Shown: positions 49,185 to 57,386, counted from the stretch's first letter. The stretch is DNA of 64,000 nucleotides from CAG-103 sp963627135 (GCA_963627135.1 CAVFZY010000010.1:62001-126000), one strand, 5' to 3'. The notes: a model not told the origin generated them from the letters alone. Program-made: numbers and translations.

Positions 49185-50993
49185 TTATCTGTCGTAGTAG
49201 GCCGTGAGGATCGTTGCGACCTGGGCGCGGCTGGCATAGCCGCGCGGCGTGAGGCGCACGCCGTCGTCCGTGCCGACGCCGCTGACGAACCCCTGCTCGA
49301 CCGCCCAGGTGAGCGCGGCGTAGGCGTAGCCCGCGACGACCCCAACATCCGGGAAGGCCGCAAGCGCGCTGCCGGTCGTGACCGGGCGGCCGGACTGCTC
49401 ATAGAGGATGACCGCGAGGTCCTGCCGCGTGATGGGCGCGTCAGGGTCAAACGTCGCGGCCGACGTGCCGGACACGAGCCCCGTCCGGTACGCCCAGCGC
49501 ACCGCGGCATAGTACCACGCATCGGGCGCCACGTCCGTGAACGGCAGCGTGCCGGTGGTCGCGGGGCTGCCGGCCGCCGCCCAGAGCAGCTGCACGATCT
49601 GCGCGCGGCTGGCGGTCATATCCGGCGAGACGGTGACGTCCGACGTGCCGGCCATCAGCCCCGCGCCGATGCAGTAGTCCAGCCCGGCGTGCGACCAGAA
49701 GTCCGGCTCCGGCATGTCGCGGAAGTTCCGCCCCGGGCACAACCGGTCGTGAAAATACTGCGTGAGCACCGGGAAGCCGTGGCCGTATTCGTCGTCCCGC
49801 CCCGGGTCGCCGAGGTCGTCGGCGTAGCCGTAGAGCGTCTGGCGCACGCGAGCGGCGCTCAGCCCCGGCTGCGCGAGCTGCACGCAGGCGGCCGCCGCCG
49901 CGACATGAGGCGCGGCAAACGACGTGCCGCTGCGCACGGCCGTGCCGCCGCCCGGCACCGCGACCGTGACATACGACCCCGGCGCGCACAGATCCACCGA
50001 CGCGCCGGAGGCCGAATAGCTGTCGTCAAACGTGCGGCTGCGGTCCACACCCGAAACCGTGAGCACCGCCGCCTGATTGGCGGGATAGACATCGTCCGCG
50101 TCGCCGGTTGGGTTGCTCTGGGTGCGGTTGCCCGCCGAGGCGACGACGACCACGCCCGAGGCATACGCCTGCGCGAGGACGCTATTTAAAAAGGAGTAGC
50201 CCTTCTCGATGGCGTTCGGCCAGCCGAGGCTCATGTTGATGACAGTCGCGCCGTTTTCCAGCGCGTACTCGAGCGCCGTAAGCACGCGCGACGGCTTCGA
50301 GAGATTGTCGTCGTCATACACGCGCAGGACCATCACGTCCACCTCGTCGGGCGTGAGGTCGGCGACGAGCCCGGCCGTGGCCGTGCCGTGGCCGTTGACA
50401 TCGGTCACGTCGGCCGTGGCGTTGGCAAAGTCATAGCTGAGCGCCGACACGCGGCCCGAAAGCCCCGGGTGCGTACAGTCGGCCCCCGTGTCGATGACGG
50501 CGACGGTCGTGCGCCGGCCGGCGGGCAGGAGCACGTCCGCCTGATGGCGCAGCGTCGTGAGACCCATGGCGTGCCCGCCCCAGGAGCGGCTGTCCGTCTC
50601 GTCCCAGAGACCGGCGAGCGTGTCGTCCGCCGTGACCGGCTCGTCGAGAAAGCAGTCCGTCACATCGGGGTCGGCCTCCAAACGCGCGAGCGCGCGCTGC
50701 GCGGACGCCGCGTCGGAAAATTCGAGCACATATTCCTGCCACGCCGCCAGGTGCAGCACCCGATCGGCGCCGTACCCGTCCGCGAGCGCGGGCGCAAAGG
50801 CGACCACGCGCGTGGGCTCCGTCACAGCGGCGCGTGCGCGCAGCAGACTGTTTGTCTGCACCGGCGCGGCCATCGCCTGCGCCAGCTCCAGCGCACTCGC
50901 CACCTCCACCGGCGTCTGCGCGGACGCCGCCGGCACCGCCAGCAACACCACAAGCACCAGCGTGAGCAGCAGGGACAAAAGTCGTTTTCTCAT
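49185..50993 (-). CDS. Secreted SLH-anchored subtilisin-like serine protease (S8)
   Basis: A 602-residue exported protease. Signal peptide MRKRLLSLLLTLVLVVLLAV. Residues about 25-130 look like an inhibitor-type propeptide. The S8 catalytic triad is Asp in TTVAVIDTGADCTHPG (about 165), His in DVNGHGTATAG (about 200) and Ser in VRSGTSFAAPHVAAAA (about 356), with Asn of the oxyanion hole in VVVVASAGNRTQ. Three SLH repeats occupy about 420-600 (FTDVAPDAWYYAAVRWAYRT). GAGGAGG lies six bases before the ATG. It should mature or degrade surface proteins at the wall. GH25 is encoded 11 bases upstream on the same strand. Confidence 0.93.
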   Translation of the reverse strand: MRKRLLSLLLTLVLVVLLAVPAASAQTPVEVASALELAQAMAAPVQTNSLLRARAAVTEPTRVVAFAPALADGYGADRVLHLAAWQEYVLEFSDAASAQRALARLEADPDVTDCFLDEPVTADDTLAGLWDETDSRSWGGHAMGLTTLRHQADVLLPAGRRTTVAVIDTGADCTHPGLSGRVSALSYDFANATADVTDVNGHGTATAGLVADLTPDEVDVMVLRVYDDDNLSKPSRVLTALEYALENGATVINMSLGWPNAIEKGYSFLNSVLAQAYASGVVVVASAGNRTQSNPTGDADDVYPANQAAVLTVSGVDRSRTFDDSYSASGASVDLCAPGSYVTVAVPGGGTAVRSGTSFAAPHVAAAAACVQLAQPGLSAARVRQTLYGYADDLGDPGRDDEYGHGFPVLTQYFHDRLCPGRNFRDMPEPDFWSHAGLDYCIGAGLMAGTSDVTVSPDMTASRAQIVQLLWAAAGSPATTGTLPFTDVAPDAWYYAAVRWAYRTGLVSGTSAATFDPDAPITRQDLAVILYEQSGRPVTTGSALAAFPDVGVVAGYAYAALTWAVEQGFVSGVGTDDGVRLTPRGYASRAQVATILTAYYDR

Positions 50994-51004
50994 CGTGCGC
51001 CTCC

Positions 51005-51883
51005 TCAGGTCGTGATCGGCACGAACCACAGGTCGCGGTCCACGCTGCCGGAGATGCCCGACACCGTGCCGTCATAGCTGTACTGCCAGAAATCATGCGC
51101 GTAGTAAAAATCGTCCGCAGTGCCCGGCGCGCTCACCCAGAAGGCGTAGTCCCCCAGCTGGGCAAAGTCGTAGTCATAGTACCCCTGCCAGCGGTTGCCG
51201 TAGACAGCGGCGTCGTAGCCCGCGGCCGTGACCGCCTCGCAGAACGCGACGGCGCAGGCCGTGACGTCCTCGCCGGTCATCTCTGCGGTGCGCACCGTGT
51301 CGCCGGCGGCGACGGTGCTCTGGTCGATATTCTCCCAGTCGAACACGAGCGGCATATCGATCTTGTAGTCGCGCGCCGCGTCCACGAGCCACTGCGCCTC
51401 CTCGGCCGCCTCCTCGGGCGTGACCGCCTGCGAGAAGAAGTACAGCCCCACGCGCAGCCCCGCCGCGCGCGCCCCGGCGACGTTCTGGCGGAAGCGGTCG
51501 TCCTCGACGATGCTGCCCTTGCCGTAGCCCCGGTAGCCCGCGCGAATGAACGCGAAGGCGATTCCGGAATCCGCGACGGCCTGCCAGTCGATGTCCTGCT
51601 GGAAGGTGGACACGTCAATGCCCTGCAGCACGCGGTAGGCCGTGCCGGTGTAGGTCACCGAGCCGTCCGCCCCGGCGGAAAAGTCGGACGCCGGAATGTC
51701 GAACTTGTCCACGCCCTTGGCCGGGGTGATCCATGCGGTGTTGACGCCGGTGTTCACCTCGACCTGGCCGATGTGCAGCTCGCGCACGGAGCAGCCCGTG
51801 AGCGCGAACGTCATCGCCGCTGCCAGCAGCACGGCCAGCACGCGGCGGAATGTTCGATTGTTTTTCCTATGTAAGCGTTTCAT
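51005..51883 (-). CDS. GH25 lysozyme-like lipoprotein
   Basis: A 292-residue wall hydrolase. The N-terminus is basic (MKRLHRKNNRTFRRVLAVLL) and ends in a lipobox FALTGC, so it should be processed by Lgt and held in the membrane. The GH25 barrel begins VLQGIDVSTFQQDIDW (first catalytic Asp); other motifs are FAFIRAGYRGYGKGS, GLYFFSQAVTPEEAAEEA and the DxE-type PLVFDWENIDQS. GH25 cleaves the muramic acid-glucosamine bond. No ribosome binding site is present: the -10 box ends seven bases before the ATG, so the mRNA is probably leaderless. Confidence 0.9.
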   Translation of the reverse strand: MKRLHRKNNRTFRRVLAVLLAAAMTFALTGCSVRELHIGQVEVNTGVNTAWITPAKGVDKFDIPASDFSAGADGSVTYTGTAYRVLQGIDVSTFQQDIDWQAVADSGIAFAFIRAGYRGYGKGSIVEDDRFRQNVAGARAAGLRVGLYFFSQAVTPEEAAEEAQWLVDAARDYKIDMPLVFDWENIDQSTVAAGDTVRTAEMTGEDVTACAVAFCEAVTAAGYDAAVYGNRWQGYYDYDFAQLGDYAFWVSAPGTADDFYYAHDFWQYSYDGTVSGISGSVDRDLWFVPITT

Positions 51884-51890
51884 GCCGATA

Positions 51891-51919
51891 AGTATACCAC
51901 ACCTGCCGCCGGAACGCAA
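51891..51919 (-). promoter_or_regulatory. Promoter of the GH25 gene, giving a probable leaderless mRNA
   Basis: Minus strand TTGCGT (51914-51919), 17 bases, TATACT (51891-51896), then TATCGGC and the ATG. The expected start of transcription coincides with the start codon. Confidence 0.65.
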
Positions 51920-51937
51920 ACCGGGAGCCGCGCTGCC

Positions 51938-52147
51938 TCAGTCGGGGTCATAATAATGCGCGAGATAGCCCGCCGTGCGCAGGGTTTCGCCCGCCATCTG
52001 CTCCAGACGCGCGATGCGCGTTTCCAGTTCGCGCCGGTCGCGGCCGGAGCGCGGCATGGCCGCCAGCTCCAGCCGCAGCGTGGCCGCGCGTGCACGCAGC
52101 GCGTTGCCCGTGGCGCGGTACTGTGCCGCCAATTCGTTCAGTTGCAT
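51938..52147 (-). CDS. Small coiled-coil protein
   Basis: A 69-residue protein, MQLNELAAQYRATGNALRAR at the start, with regular heptads (LRLELAAMPRSG, LETRIARLEQMAGETLR), so two short antiparallel helices are likely. GGAGGGAGAGC precedes the ATG. No membrane segment. It lies between the GH25 gene and the tRNA unit, divergent from the latter. I do not recognise it. Confidence 0.65.
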   Translation of the reverse strand: MQLNELAAQYRATGNALRARAATLRLELAAMPRSGRDRRELETRIARLEQMAGETLRTAGYLAHYYDPD

Positions 52148-52187
52148 GCTCTCCCTCCAAAAACATTGGTTTTTTCGAAAATTTTTG

Positions 52188-52216
52188 TTGACAAACATAG
52201 TCGGTTTTGCTATGAT
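52188..52216 (+). promoter_or_regulatory. Promoter of the tRNA-Thr/tRNA-Tyr unit
   Basis: Consensus TTGACA (52188-52193), 17 bases, TATGAT (52211-52216). Confidence 0.8.
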
Positions 52217-52233
52217 ACATAGGCCGGTGTTGT

Positions 52234-52309
52234 GCTGGTATAGCTCAGTTGGTAGAGCAGCTGATTTGTAATCAGCAGGTCGGGGGTTCGAGTCCGTCTA
52301 CCAGCTCCA
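52234..52309 (+). tRNA. tRNA-Thr (anticodon TGT)
   Basis: 76 bases with encoded CCA. Acceptor arms GCTGGTA / TACCAGC, D loop AGCTCAGTTGGTAGAGC, anticodon stem CTGAT / ATCAG with loop TTGTAA region giving TGT, T arm GGGGGTTCGAGTCCG. It reads ACA and probably other ACN codons. Confidence 0.96.
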
Positions 52310-52329
52310 CCTTCTGATAAATTGCATAT

Positions 52330-52414
52330 GGGGGAATTCCCGAGTGGCCAAAGGGGACAGACTGTAAATCTGCTGGCAATGCCTTCGATGGTTCGAATCC
52401 ATCTTCCCCCACCA
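52330..52414 (+). tRNA. tRNA-Tyr (anticodon GTA)
   Basis: 85 bases with encoded CCA and the long variable arm typical of tRNA-Tyr. Acceptor arms GGGGGAA / TTCCCCC, anticodon stem CAGA / TCTG with GTA, T arm ATGGTTCGAATCCAT. It follows tRNA-Thr by 20 bases in one transcript. Confidence 0.96.
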
Positions 52415-52453
52415 AAAATACCGATTACCCGTTTGGGTGGTCGGTATTTTTTA
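52415..52453 (+). terminator. Terminator of the tRNA unit
   Basis: AAAATACCGATTACCC / GGGTGGTCGGTATTTTTT hairpin. Confidence 0.9.
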
Positions 52454-52489
52454 TGACTTCTCCCTACGGAACGGTTGGATCGTGCGCTG

Positions 52490-52828
52490 CCTTCTCCTTG
52501 AGGAGAAGGTGCCGAGCGCAGCGAGGCGGATGAGGTGGAAAGGCCACGGTTTCCTCCGACGCATCCGGCCATGCACCGCACGGCTGTCCCGCACCCTCTG
52601 GCTCCCTTGTGTAAAGGGAGCCGGCAGCCGTCAGGCTGACTGAGGGATTGACACGCTTGGCTTTGCACAGCGGCCGGTATCTGCAACCCCTCCGGCAAAA
52701 ATCGAAGATTTTTGCCACCTCCCCTTACACAGGGGAGGCATCGCCGCTACCGGTGGTGCAGTGCATATCCAACGACACCGCATCCGTCGCGGCGTACCGC
52801 CGCGCCACCTTCCCCTCAAGGGGAAGGC
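52490..52828. repeat. REP-like element R2 interrupted by a second repeat type
   Basis: Left arm CCTTCTCCTTGAGGAGAAGG with GAGCGCAGCGAGGCGGATGA and right arm CATCCGTCGCGGCGTACCGC with CCTTCCCCTCAAGGGGAAGG. Between them sits another palindromic repeat starting GGCTCCCTTGTGTAAAGGGA and GTCAGGCTGACTGAGGGATT (52601-52650) and ending CCTCCCCTTACACAGGGGAGG (52719-52739). That second type is also at 56331. No gene is supported here. Confidence 0.7.
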
Positions 52829-52866
52829 TTTATAATCCGCAGTCTCCAGCGCCGCCCATACGCCCC

Positions 52867-53034
52867 TCACGTCCCCGGTGCACACAAGCGCGCGGCCAGC
52901 TCCCGCCGCGACAGGCCGCCCACGAGCGTGTCAAAGCAGTCGGCGCACACCGTCAGCCCGCCGCGCGCGCACGGCCACAGATACGCCTCAGCCCACGACG
53001 GCAGCGGCGCAAAACACACCTCGCATCGCCGCAT
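52867..53034 (-). CDS. Small zinc-ribbon-like protein (55 aa)
   Basis: A 55-residue protein starting MRRCEVCFAPLPSWAEAYLW with a GAAAGGGGGGGACGCGG site upstream. Two cysteine pairs (CEVC near the start and CADC near residue 30) plus a lone Cys suggest a small treble-clef or zinc-ribbon fold; the end LSRRELAARLCAPGT is an amphipathic helix. A promoter (53091-53119) lies upstream. Codon use is the same as in neighbouring genes (G/C at most third positions). Function unknown; it could be a small DNA- or protein-binding factor. Confidence 0.65.
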   Translation of the reverse strand: MRRCEVCFAPLPSWAEAYLWPCARGGLTVCADCFDTLVGGLSRRELAARLCAPGT

Positions 53035-53090
53035 CCGCGTCCCCCCCTTCTTTCGTAAAATTATTATGCGTTTGAATAACCTTTGCCCTT

Positions 53091-53119
53091 AGTTTATACT
53101 CGCTAGAATAATTTGTCAA
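53091..53119 (-). promoter_or_regulatory. Promoter for the small zinc-ribbon gene
   Basis: Minus strand TTGACA (53114-53119), 17 bases, TAAACT (53091-53096); TATAAA with a 15-base spacer is an alternative reading. Confidence 0.6.
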
Positions 53120-53363
53120 GCAGTTTTTTTGCACCTGCATAAAAAAGCGCCCTGTCGTTTCTTTTTGCGCTCGCAGAGTGCTGTTTTTTTGACGAAAACG
53201 AAGCGATTTAAAGTGCCGTTTCTGACTTTTTGCACAAAAAAATTGAGAAAATATATGGAAAACGGATATTGCATTCCCTCTCCGTTTGCGTTACCATGAT
53301 AAGCGAAATTGGCCACTCAGGCCGTTTTGAGAGCAAAGCGAATAATAAGAAAGAGGTAAGAAA
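53120..53363 (+). promoter_or_regulatory. AT-rich upstream region of gdhA
   Basis: About 240 bases, clearly less GC-rich than the rest. TTGCAT near 53270 and TACCAT 17 bases later are the best promoter boxes. A ribosome binding site AAAGAGGTAAGAAA stands before the ATG at 53364. No small gene is convincing here. Confidence 0.45.
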
Positions 53364-54713
53364 ATGATCAACAATGCATACCTGAACCGCGTCTTCGCCG
53401 ACCTTCAGAAGAACCACCCCAATGAGCCCGAGTTCCTGCAGGCCGTTGACGAAGTCTTTGAGAGCCTCCAGTACGTTGTCGACAAACACCCCGAATGGGA
53501 AGAAGCCGGCCTCATGGAGCGCTTCGTCGAGCCCGAGCGCATCATCATGTTCCGCGTTCCCTGGGTCGATGACAACGGCAAGGTTCAGGTCAACCGCGGC
53601 TACCGTGTGCAGTTCAACTCCGCGATCGGCCCCTACAAGGGCGGTCTGCGCTTCCACTCCTCGGTCAACCTGTCCGTCATCAAGTTCCTCGGCTTCGAGC
53701 AGATCCTGAAAAACTCCCTGACCACCCTCCCCATGGGCGGTGGCAAGGGCGGCTCCGACTTTGACCCCCACGGCAAGTCCGACGGTGAGGTCATGCGTTT
53801 CTGCCAGAGCTTCATGACCGAACTCTATCGCCACATCGGCCAGTTCACCGACACCCCGGCCGGCGACATCGGCGTCGGCGCGCGCGAGGTCGGCTATATG
53901 TACGGCCAGTACAAGAAGATCGTCGACCGCTTTGAGGGCGGCGTCATCACCGGCAAGGGCCTGACCTACGGCGGCTCCCTCGCCCGCACCGAGGCCACCG
54001 GCTACGGCATCTGCTACTTCTCCGCCGAGGTGCTCAAGCACCTGAGAAACGACAGCTTCGAGGGCAAAAAGGTCATCGTGTCCGGCTCCGGCAACGTCGC
54101 ACAGTACTGCGCGCAGAAGTGCACCGAGCTCGGCGGCAAGGTCATCGCCATGAGCGACTCCAAGGGCTACATATATGATCCCAACGGCGTCAACCTCGAC
54201 GTGCTGTTTGACATCAAGCAGAAGCGCCGCGCCCGCATCAGCGTCTACGCCGACGAAGTGCCCGGCAGCGAGTACCACGACGGCTGCAAGGACATCTGGA
54301 CCGTGCCGTGCGACATCGCCATGCCGTGCGCATCCCAGAATGAGATGGATCTTGAGGGCGCGAAGGCCGTCATCGCCAACGGTGCCATGGCCGTGTTTGA
54401 AGGCGCGAATATGCCGCTGACCCCCGAGGCCATCAGCGCGGTCATCGAGGCCGGCCTGCTCTACACGCCGGGCAAGGCTTCCAATGCCGGCGGCGTCGCC
54501 ACCTCCGGTCTGGAAATGAGCCAGAACTCCCTGCGTATGAGCTGGAGCTTCGAAGAAGTCGACGAGAAGCTGCACAACATCATGAAGAACATCTTCCAGG
54601 CCTGCTACGACGCCTCCGTCGAGTGCGGCCAGCCGGGCAACATGATGCTCGGCGCGAACGTTGCCGGCTTCCTGAAGGTCGCCAACGCCATGATGGCTCA
54701 GGGCATTGTGTAA
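53364..54713 (+). CDS. gdhA: NADP-specific glutamate dehydrogenase
   Basis: A 449-residue hexameric enzyme that makes glutamate from 2-oxoglutarate, ammonia and NADPH. Substrate-binding motifs are complete: GYRVQFNSAIGPYKGGLRFH (Lys), LPMGGGKGGSDFDPHGKSDG (catalytic Lys region), DIGVGAREVGYMYGQYK and GGSLARTEATGYGICYF. The Rossmann part has KKVIVSGSGNVAQYCAQKC and CASQNEMDLEGAKAVIANGA. Length is that of hexameric small-type enzymes. Monocistronic with an AT-rich control region and strong terminator; codon choice (many C-ending preferred codons) suggests high expression. Confidence 0.97.
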   Translation: MINNAYLNRVFADLQKNHPNEPEFLQAVDEVFESLQYVVDKHPEWEEAGLMERFVEPERIIMFRVPWVDDNGKVQVNRGYRVQFNSAIGPYKGGLRFHSSVNLSVIKFLGFEQILKNSLTTLPMGGGKGGSDFDPHGKSDGEVMRFCQSFMTELYRHIGQFTDTPAGDIGVGAREVGYMYGQYKKIVDRFEGGVITGKGLTYGGSLARTEATGYGICYFSAEVLKHLRNDSFEGKKVIVSGSGNVAQYCAQKCTELGGKVIAMSDSKGYIYDPNGVNLDVLFDIKQKRRARISVYADEVPGSEYHDGCKDIWTVPCDIAMPCASQNEMDLEGAKAVIANGAMAVFEGANMPLTPEAISAVIEAGLLYTPGKASNAGGVATSGLEMSQNSLRMSWSFEEVDEKLHNIMKNIFQACYDASVECGQPGNMMLGANVAGFLKVANAMMAQGIV

Positions 54714-54743
54714 TCGCTGAATCATCCTGCATATCCATCAGGA

Positions 54744-54779
54744 AGGTCCCCGAAACAGCCGTTTCGGGGACCTTTTTTT
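54744..54779 (+). terminator. Terminator of gdhA
   Basis: AGGTCCCCGAAAC / GTTTCGGGGACCT hairpin followed by T7. Confidence 0.92.
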
Positions 54780-54852
54780 GCGGGCGCGGGGGGGAGGCGG
54801 CGGAGGTGAAAGGGCCGCGGTTTCCTCCGGCGGTTCCGGTCGTGCGGCCAAG

Positions 54853-55006
54853 CCTTCTCCTCGAGGAGAAGGTGCCGAGCATCGCGAGGCGGATGAGGTG
54901 GAAGTGTCGCGGTCACTTCCAGCGCTGCCGGGGATACACCGCATATCCAACAACACCTCATCCGTCGCGGCGTACCGCCGCGCCACCTTCCCCTCAAGGG
55001 GAAGGC
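54853..55006. repeat. REP-like element R3 (the most intact copy)
   Basis: CCTTCTCCTCGAGGAGAAGG, GAGGCGGATGAGGTG, a central spacer with CCGCATATCCAACAACACC, then CTCATCCGTCGCGGCGTACC and CCTTCCCCTCAAGGGGAAGG. Both ends and the GGATGAGG/CCTCATCC pair are inverted repeats, so the whole can fold into a branched hairpin. No coding capacity. Confidence 0.75.
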
Positions 55007-55110
55007 TTAAAAGCCCCCTCGGGCTCCCCCGCGGCTCTGGTATTTCGGAAGCAGCCAATATTCGCCGCGCTGCAGGAAAGCGCAGTCCTACCGGCGCAGC
55101 GAATCCCCCT

Positions 55111-55139
55111 TTGCGCGGCGGGGCAAACGATGCTATAAT
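55111..55139 (+). promoter_or_regulatory. Promoter of mutY
   Basis: TTGCGC (55111-55116), 17 bases, TATAAT (55134-55139). Confidence 0.75.
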
Positions 55140-55168
55140 GGGCGCAGATGTTTTCGGGAGGTGCGGCC

Positions 55169-56206
55169 ATGGACACGCAGAGACTATCGCAGACGGTGCA
55201 GCCGCTGCTCGGCTGGTTCCGCGGGCACGCGCGCACGCTGCCCTGGCGCGCCGACCGCGAACCGTACCACGTGTGGCTCTCGGAGATCATGCTGCAGCAG
55301 ACGCGCGTCGAGGCCGTGCGCGGGTACTACGCGCGCTTTCTCGCGGCCGCGCCGGACGTGTTCGCGCTCGCGGCGCTGCCGGAGGCGCAGCTGCTCAAGC
55401 TCTGGGAGGGGCTGGGGTACTATAACCGCGCGCGCAAGGCGCAGGCCTGTGCCCGCGAGATCGCGGCGCGCGGCGGCGTCTGGCCCGACACGGTGGAGGG
55501 CCTGCTGGCGCTGCCGGGCATCGGCCCGTACACGGCCGGGGCCATCGCCTCGATCTGCTTTGAGCGCCCGGCCGCCGCCGTGGACGGCAACGTGCTGCGC
55601 GTGTGCGCGCGCGTGCTCAATGACGCAACACCCATCGACAACGCCGCGCACAAGGCCGCGCTCACCGCGGCGCTGAGCGCGTGCTACCCCGACGGGCACT
55701 GCGGCGACTTCACGCAGGCGCTCATGGAGCTCGGCGCGACCGTCTGCGGCCCGAACCGCGCGCCGCAGTGTGCCGACTGCCCGATCGCTGCGCTGTGTCT
55801 TGCCCGCGCGCGCGGCACGGCGGCCGCCCTGCCGGTCAAGGCGCCAAAGCGCGCCAAGCGTGCCGAGGACTACACCGTGTTCTGCCTGCGCTGCGGCGAC
55901 CGGCTCGCCGTCGAGCGGCGGCCGGACAGCGGCCTGCTGGCCGGCCTCTGGCAGCTGCCGAACACGCCGGGCCTGCTCGACGAGCGGCAGGCGGGCGAAT
56001 ATGCCAGCGGGCAGGGGCTCGGCGATGTGCAATTGCGCAGCGCGCGGGACGGCAAGCACATTTTCACGCACATCGTCTGGACGATGCGCTGCTACACGCT
56101 CGCGTGCTCGGCCATGCCGCCGCGCTACCACTGGGCCACACCGGACGAGCTGCGCGAGGAGATCTCACTGCCGACGGCGTTCCGGCAGTTTCTGGACGCG
56201 GAATGA
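55169..56206 (+). CDS. mutY: A/G-specific adenine glycosylase MutY
   Basis: A 345-residue DNA repair enzyme that removes A opposite 8-oxoguanine. Landmarks: LPWRADREPYHVWLSEIMLQ, QTRVEAVRGYYARF, the helix-hairpin-helix LLALPGIGPYTAGAIAS with AVDGNVLRVCARVL (catalytic Asp in VDGN), and the iron-sulfur cluster cysteines in CGPNRAPQCADCPIAALC. The C-terminal NUDIX-like 8-oxoG-recognition domain covers about 230-345 (GLLAGLWQLPNTPGLLDE, HIFTHIVWTMRCY). The start at 55169 has GGGAGG seven bases upstream; the ATG at 55148 does not. Confidence 0.95.
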   Translation: MDTQRLSQTVQPLLGWFRGHARTLPWRADREPYHVWLSEIMLQQTRVEAVRGYYARFLAAAPDVFALAALPEAQLLKLWEGLGYYNRARKAQACAREIAARGGVWPDTVEGLLALPGIGPYTAGAIASICFERPAAAVDGNVLRVCARVLNDATPIDNAAHKAALTAALSACYPDGHCGDFTQALMELGATVCGPNRAPQCADCPIAALCLARARGTAAALPVKAPKRAKRAEDYTVFCLRCGDRLAVERRPDSGLLAGLWQLPNTPGLLDERQAGEYASGQGLGDVQLRSARDGKHIFTHIVWTMRCYTLACSAMPPRYHWATPDELREEISLPTAFRQFLDAE

Positions 56207-56217
56207 GCGCATAAAAA

Positions 56218-56247
56218 GCCGCCCCTGTCAGGTCAGACAGGGGCGGC
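56218..56247 (+). terminator. Hairpin after mutY
   Basis: GCCGCCCCTGTC / GACAGGGGCGGC, 12 bp with a 6-base loop, but only a weak T tract (GATTTT) some bases later. Confidence 0.65.
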
Positions 56248-56330
56248 GGGATTTTAAATATGTGCGCGGATGTGCAAAGGGGCCCAGCGGCACGGGCACA
56301 TGACCGGCGGCGGTACAAAACGAGATATAT

Positions 56331-56491
56331 CAATCCCTCAGTCAGCCTGCGGCTGACGGCTCCCTTTCCACAAGGGAGCCAAGGGGCGCGGGACGGTCAC
56401 GCGGACGCACTGTCGGAGCCGCTGGAGGTGGCACAACCTCTCCACCTCATCCGGCGAGCAAAAGCTCACCACCTTCTCCTCAAGGAGAAGG
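56331..56491. repeat. Hybrid repeat R4: second repeat type joined to REP-like arm
   Basis: Starts CAATCCCTCAGTCAGCCTGC and GGCTCCCTTTCCACAAGGGAGCC (second type, inverted relative to 52601) and ends CACCTCATCCGGCGAGC with CCTTCTCCTCAAGGAGAAGG (REP-like arm). The region 56248-56554 holds nothing else that I can support. Confidence 0.65.
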
Positions 56492-56554
56492 CAGCGCACG
56501 ATATCACCGTTTCAAAAAGAAGAAAACGATAGGTGCGCGTTGAACGCTCGCGGC

Positions 56555-57337
56555 TCAGCGCCAGAAGTCGTCGTTTCGGTCGCGGTACTGCGGCGGCATG
56601 GGGTACTGCATGCGGCGGAAATAGTCAAACACCGTCTCGCGCGTGACGCGGCGGTCATCGCGCGCCGAACGGTTCACACGCCGGATGCCGAACACGTACA
56701 GCGCGATCAGGTAGGCATAAAACAGCAGCGTGAAGCGGCCGTCGCTCTCCTGCGCGAAGGCCAGAAAGTCATAGCACCCGTGCAGCAGCACCGGCACAAC
56801 GACGCTCAGCGCGAGGTAGGCCCCGCGGTCATCTTGGCGCCCCCAGTAGTCGGAGAGCTTGGCGTAGCCGTAGAAATAGCCCATGAACACGCCGAAGATC
56901 GCGTGGCCGGGCACGGCCGTGACCGCGCGCACAATGCCGGTGGCAAAGCCGTAGCTGTAGACATACTTCACGTTCTCGAACGCGGCGAAGCCGAGCGCGA
57001 CCATGACGGCGTAGACGATGGCGTCAAACTGATAGTCGAACGCCGGATTGCGCCACGTCGTGCGCAGGAAGAGGAACTTGCACGTCTCCTCCGTCAGGCC
57101 CGCGACGACGAACGCCTCAAGAAAATAGCCGAGGTAGGCATTGCGCACATGCAGCTGCCCGATGATGGCGCTGAGGATGAACTCGACCACGATGGCCGGC
57201 AGGCACGAGAGCGCGCCGTAGCCGAGGAGCCTGGCAAGCAGTACCGGCGGCTCTTTGTCCGTGCGGTCCTTGCGGCAGATATACACCACCAGCACGACGG
57301 CCGGCAGCAGCGCGATGAACATCAAAGGATCGATCAT
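56555..57337 (-). CDS. PrsW-family intramembrane metalloprotease-like protein
   Basis: A 260-residue membrane protein with about eight hydrophobic segments. PrsW/CAAX-protease hallmarks: FVVAGLTEETCKFLFLR (EExxK-type motif), VPGHAIFGVFMGYFYGYAK (His) and LLHGCYDFLAF (His, Asp). In Bacillus, PrsW cuts the anti-sigma factor RsiW; targets here are not known. AGATCGGAGGTCTTCCC precedes the ATG. The C-terminus is soluble and basic (RRVNRSARDDRRVTRE). It stands alone between two repeat elements. Confidence 0.88.
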   Translation of the reverse strand: MIDPLMFIALLPAVVLVVYICRKDRTDKEPPVLLARLLGYGALSCLPAIVVEFILSAIIGQLHVRNAYLGYFLEAFVVAGLTEETCKFLFLRTTWRNPAFDYQFDAIVYAVMVALGFAAFENVKYVYSYGFATGIVRAVTAVPGHAIFGVFMGYFYGYAKLSDYWGRQDDRGAYLALSVVVPVLLHGCYDFLAFAQESDGRFTLLFYAYLIALYVFGIRRVNRSARDDRRVTRETVFDYFRRMQYPMPPQYRDRNDDFWR

Positions 57338-57386
57338 GGGAAGACCTCCGATCTGGGATATGCGGGAGTAGGTGCGGATTTGAAAG

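Noticed and set aside
52490..52828. CRISPR-like array
   Set aside because: The repeats are long palindromes in single copies with no regular spacers; no cas gene is in the window.
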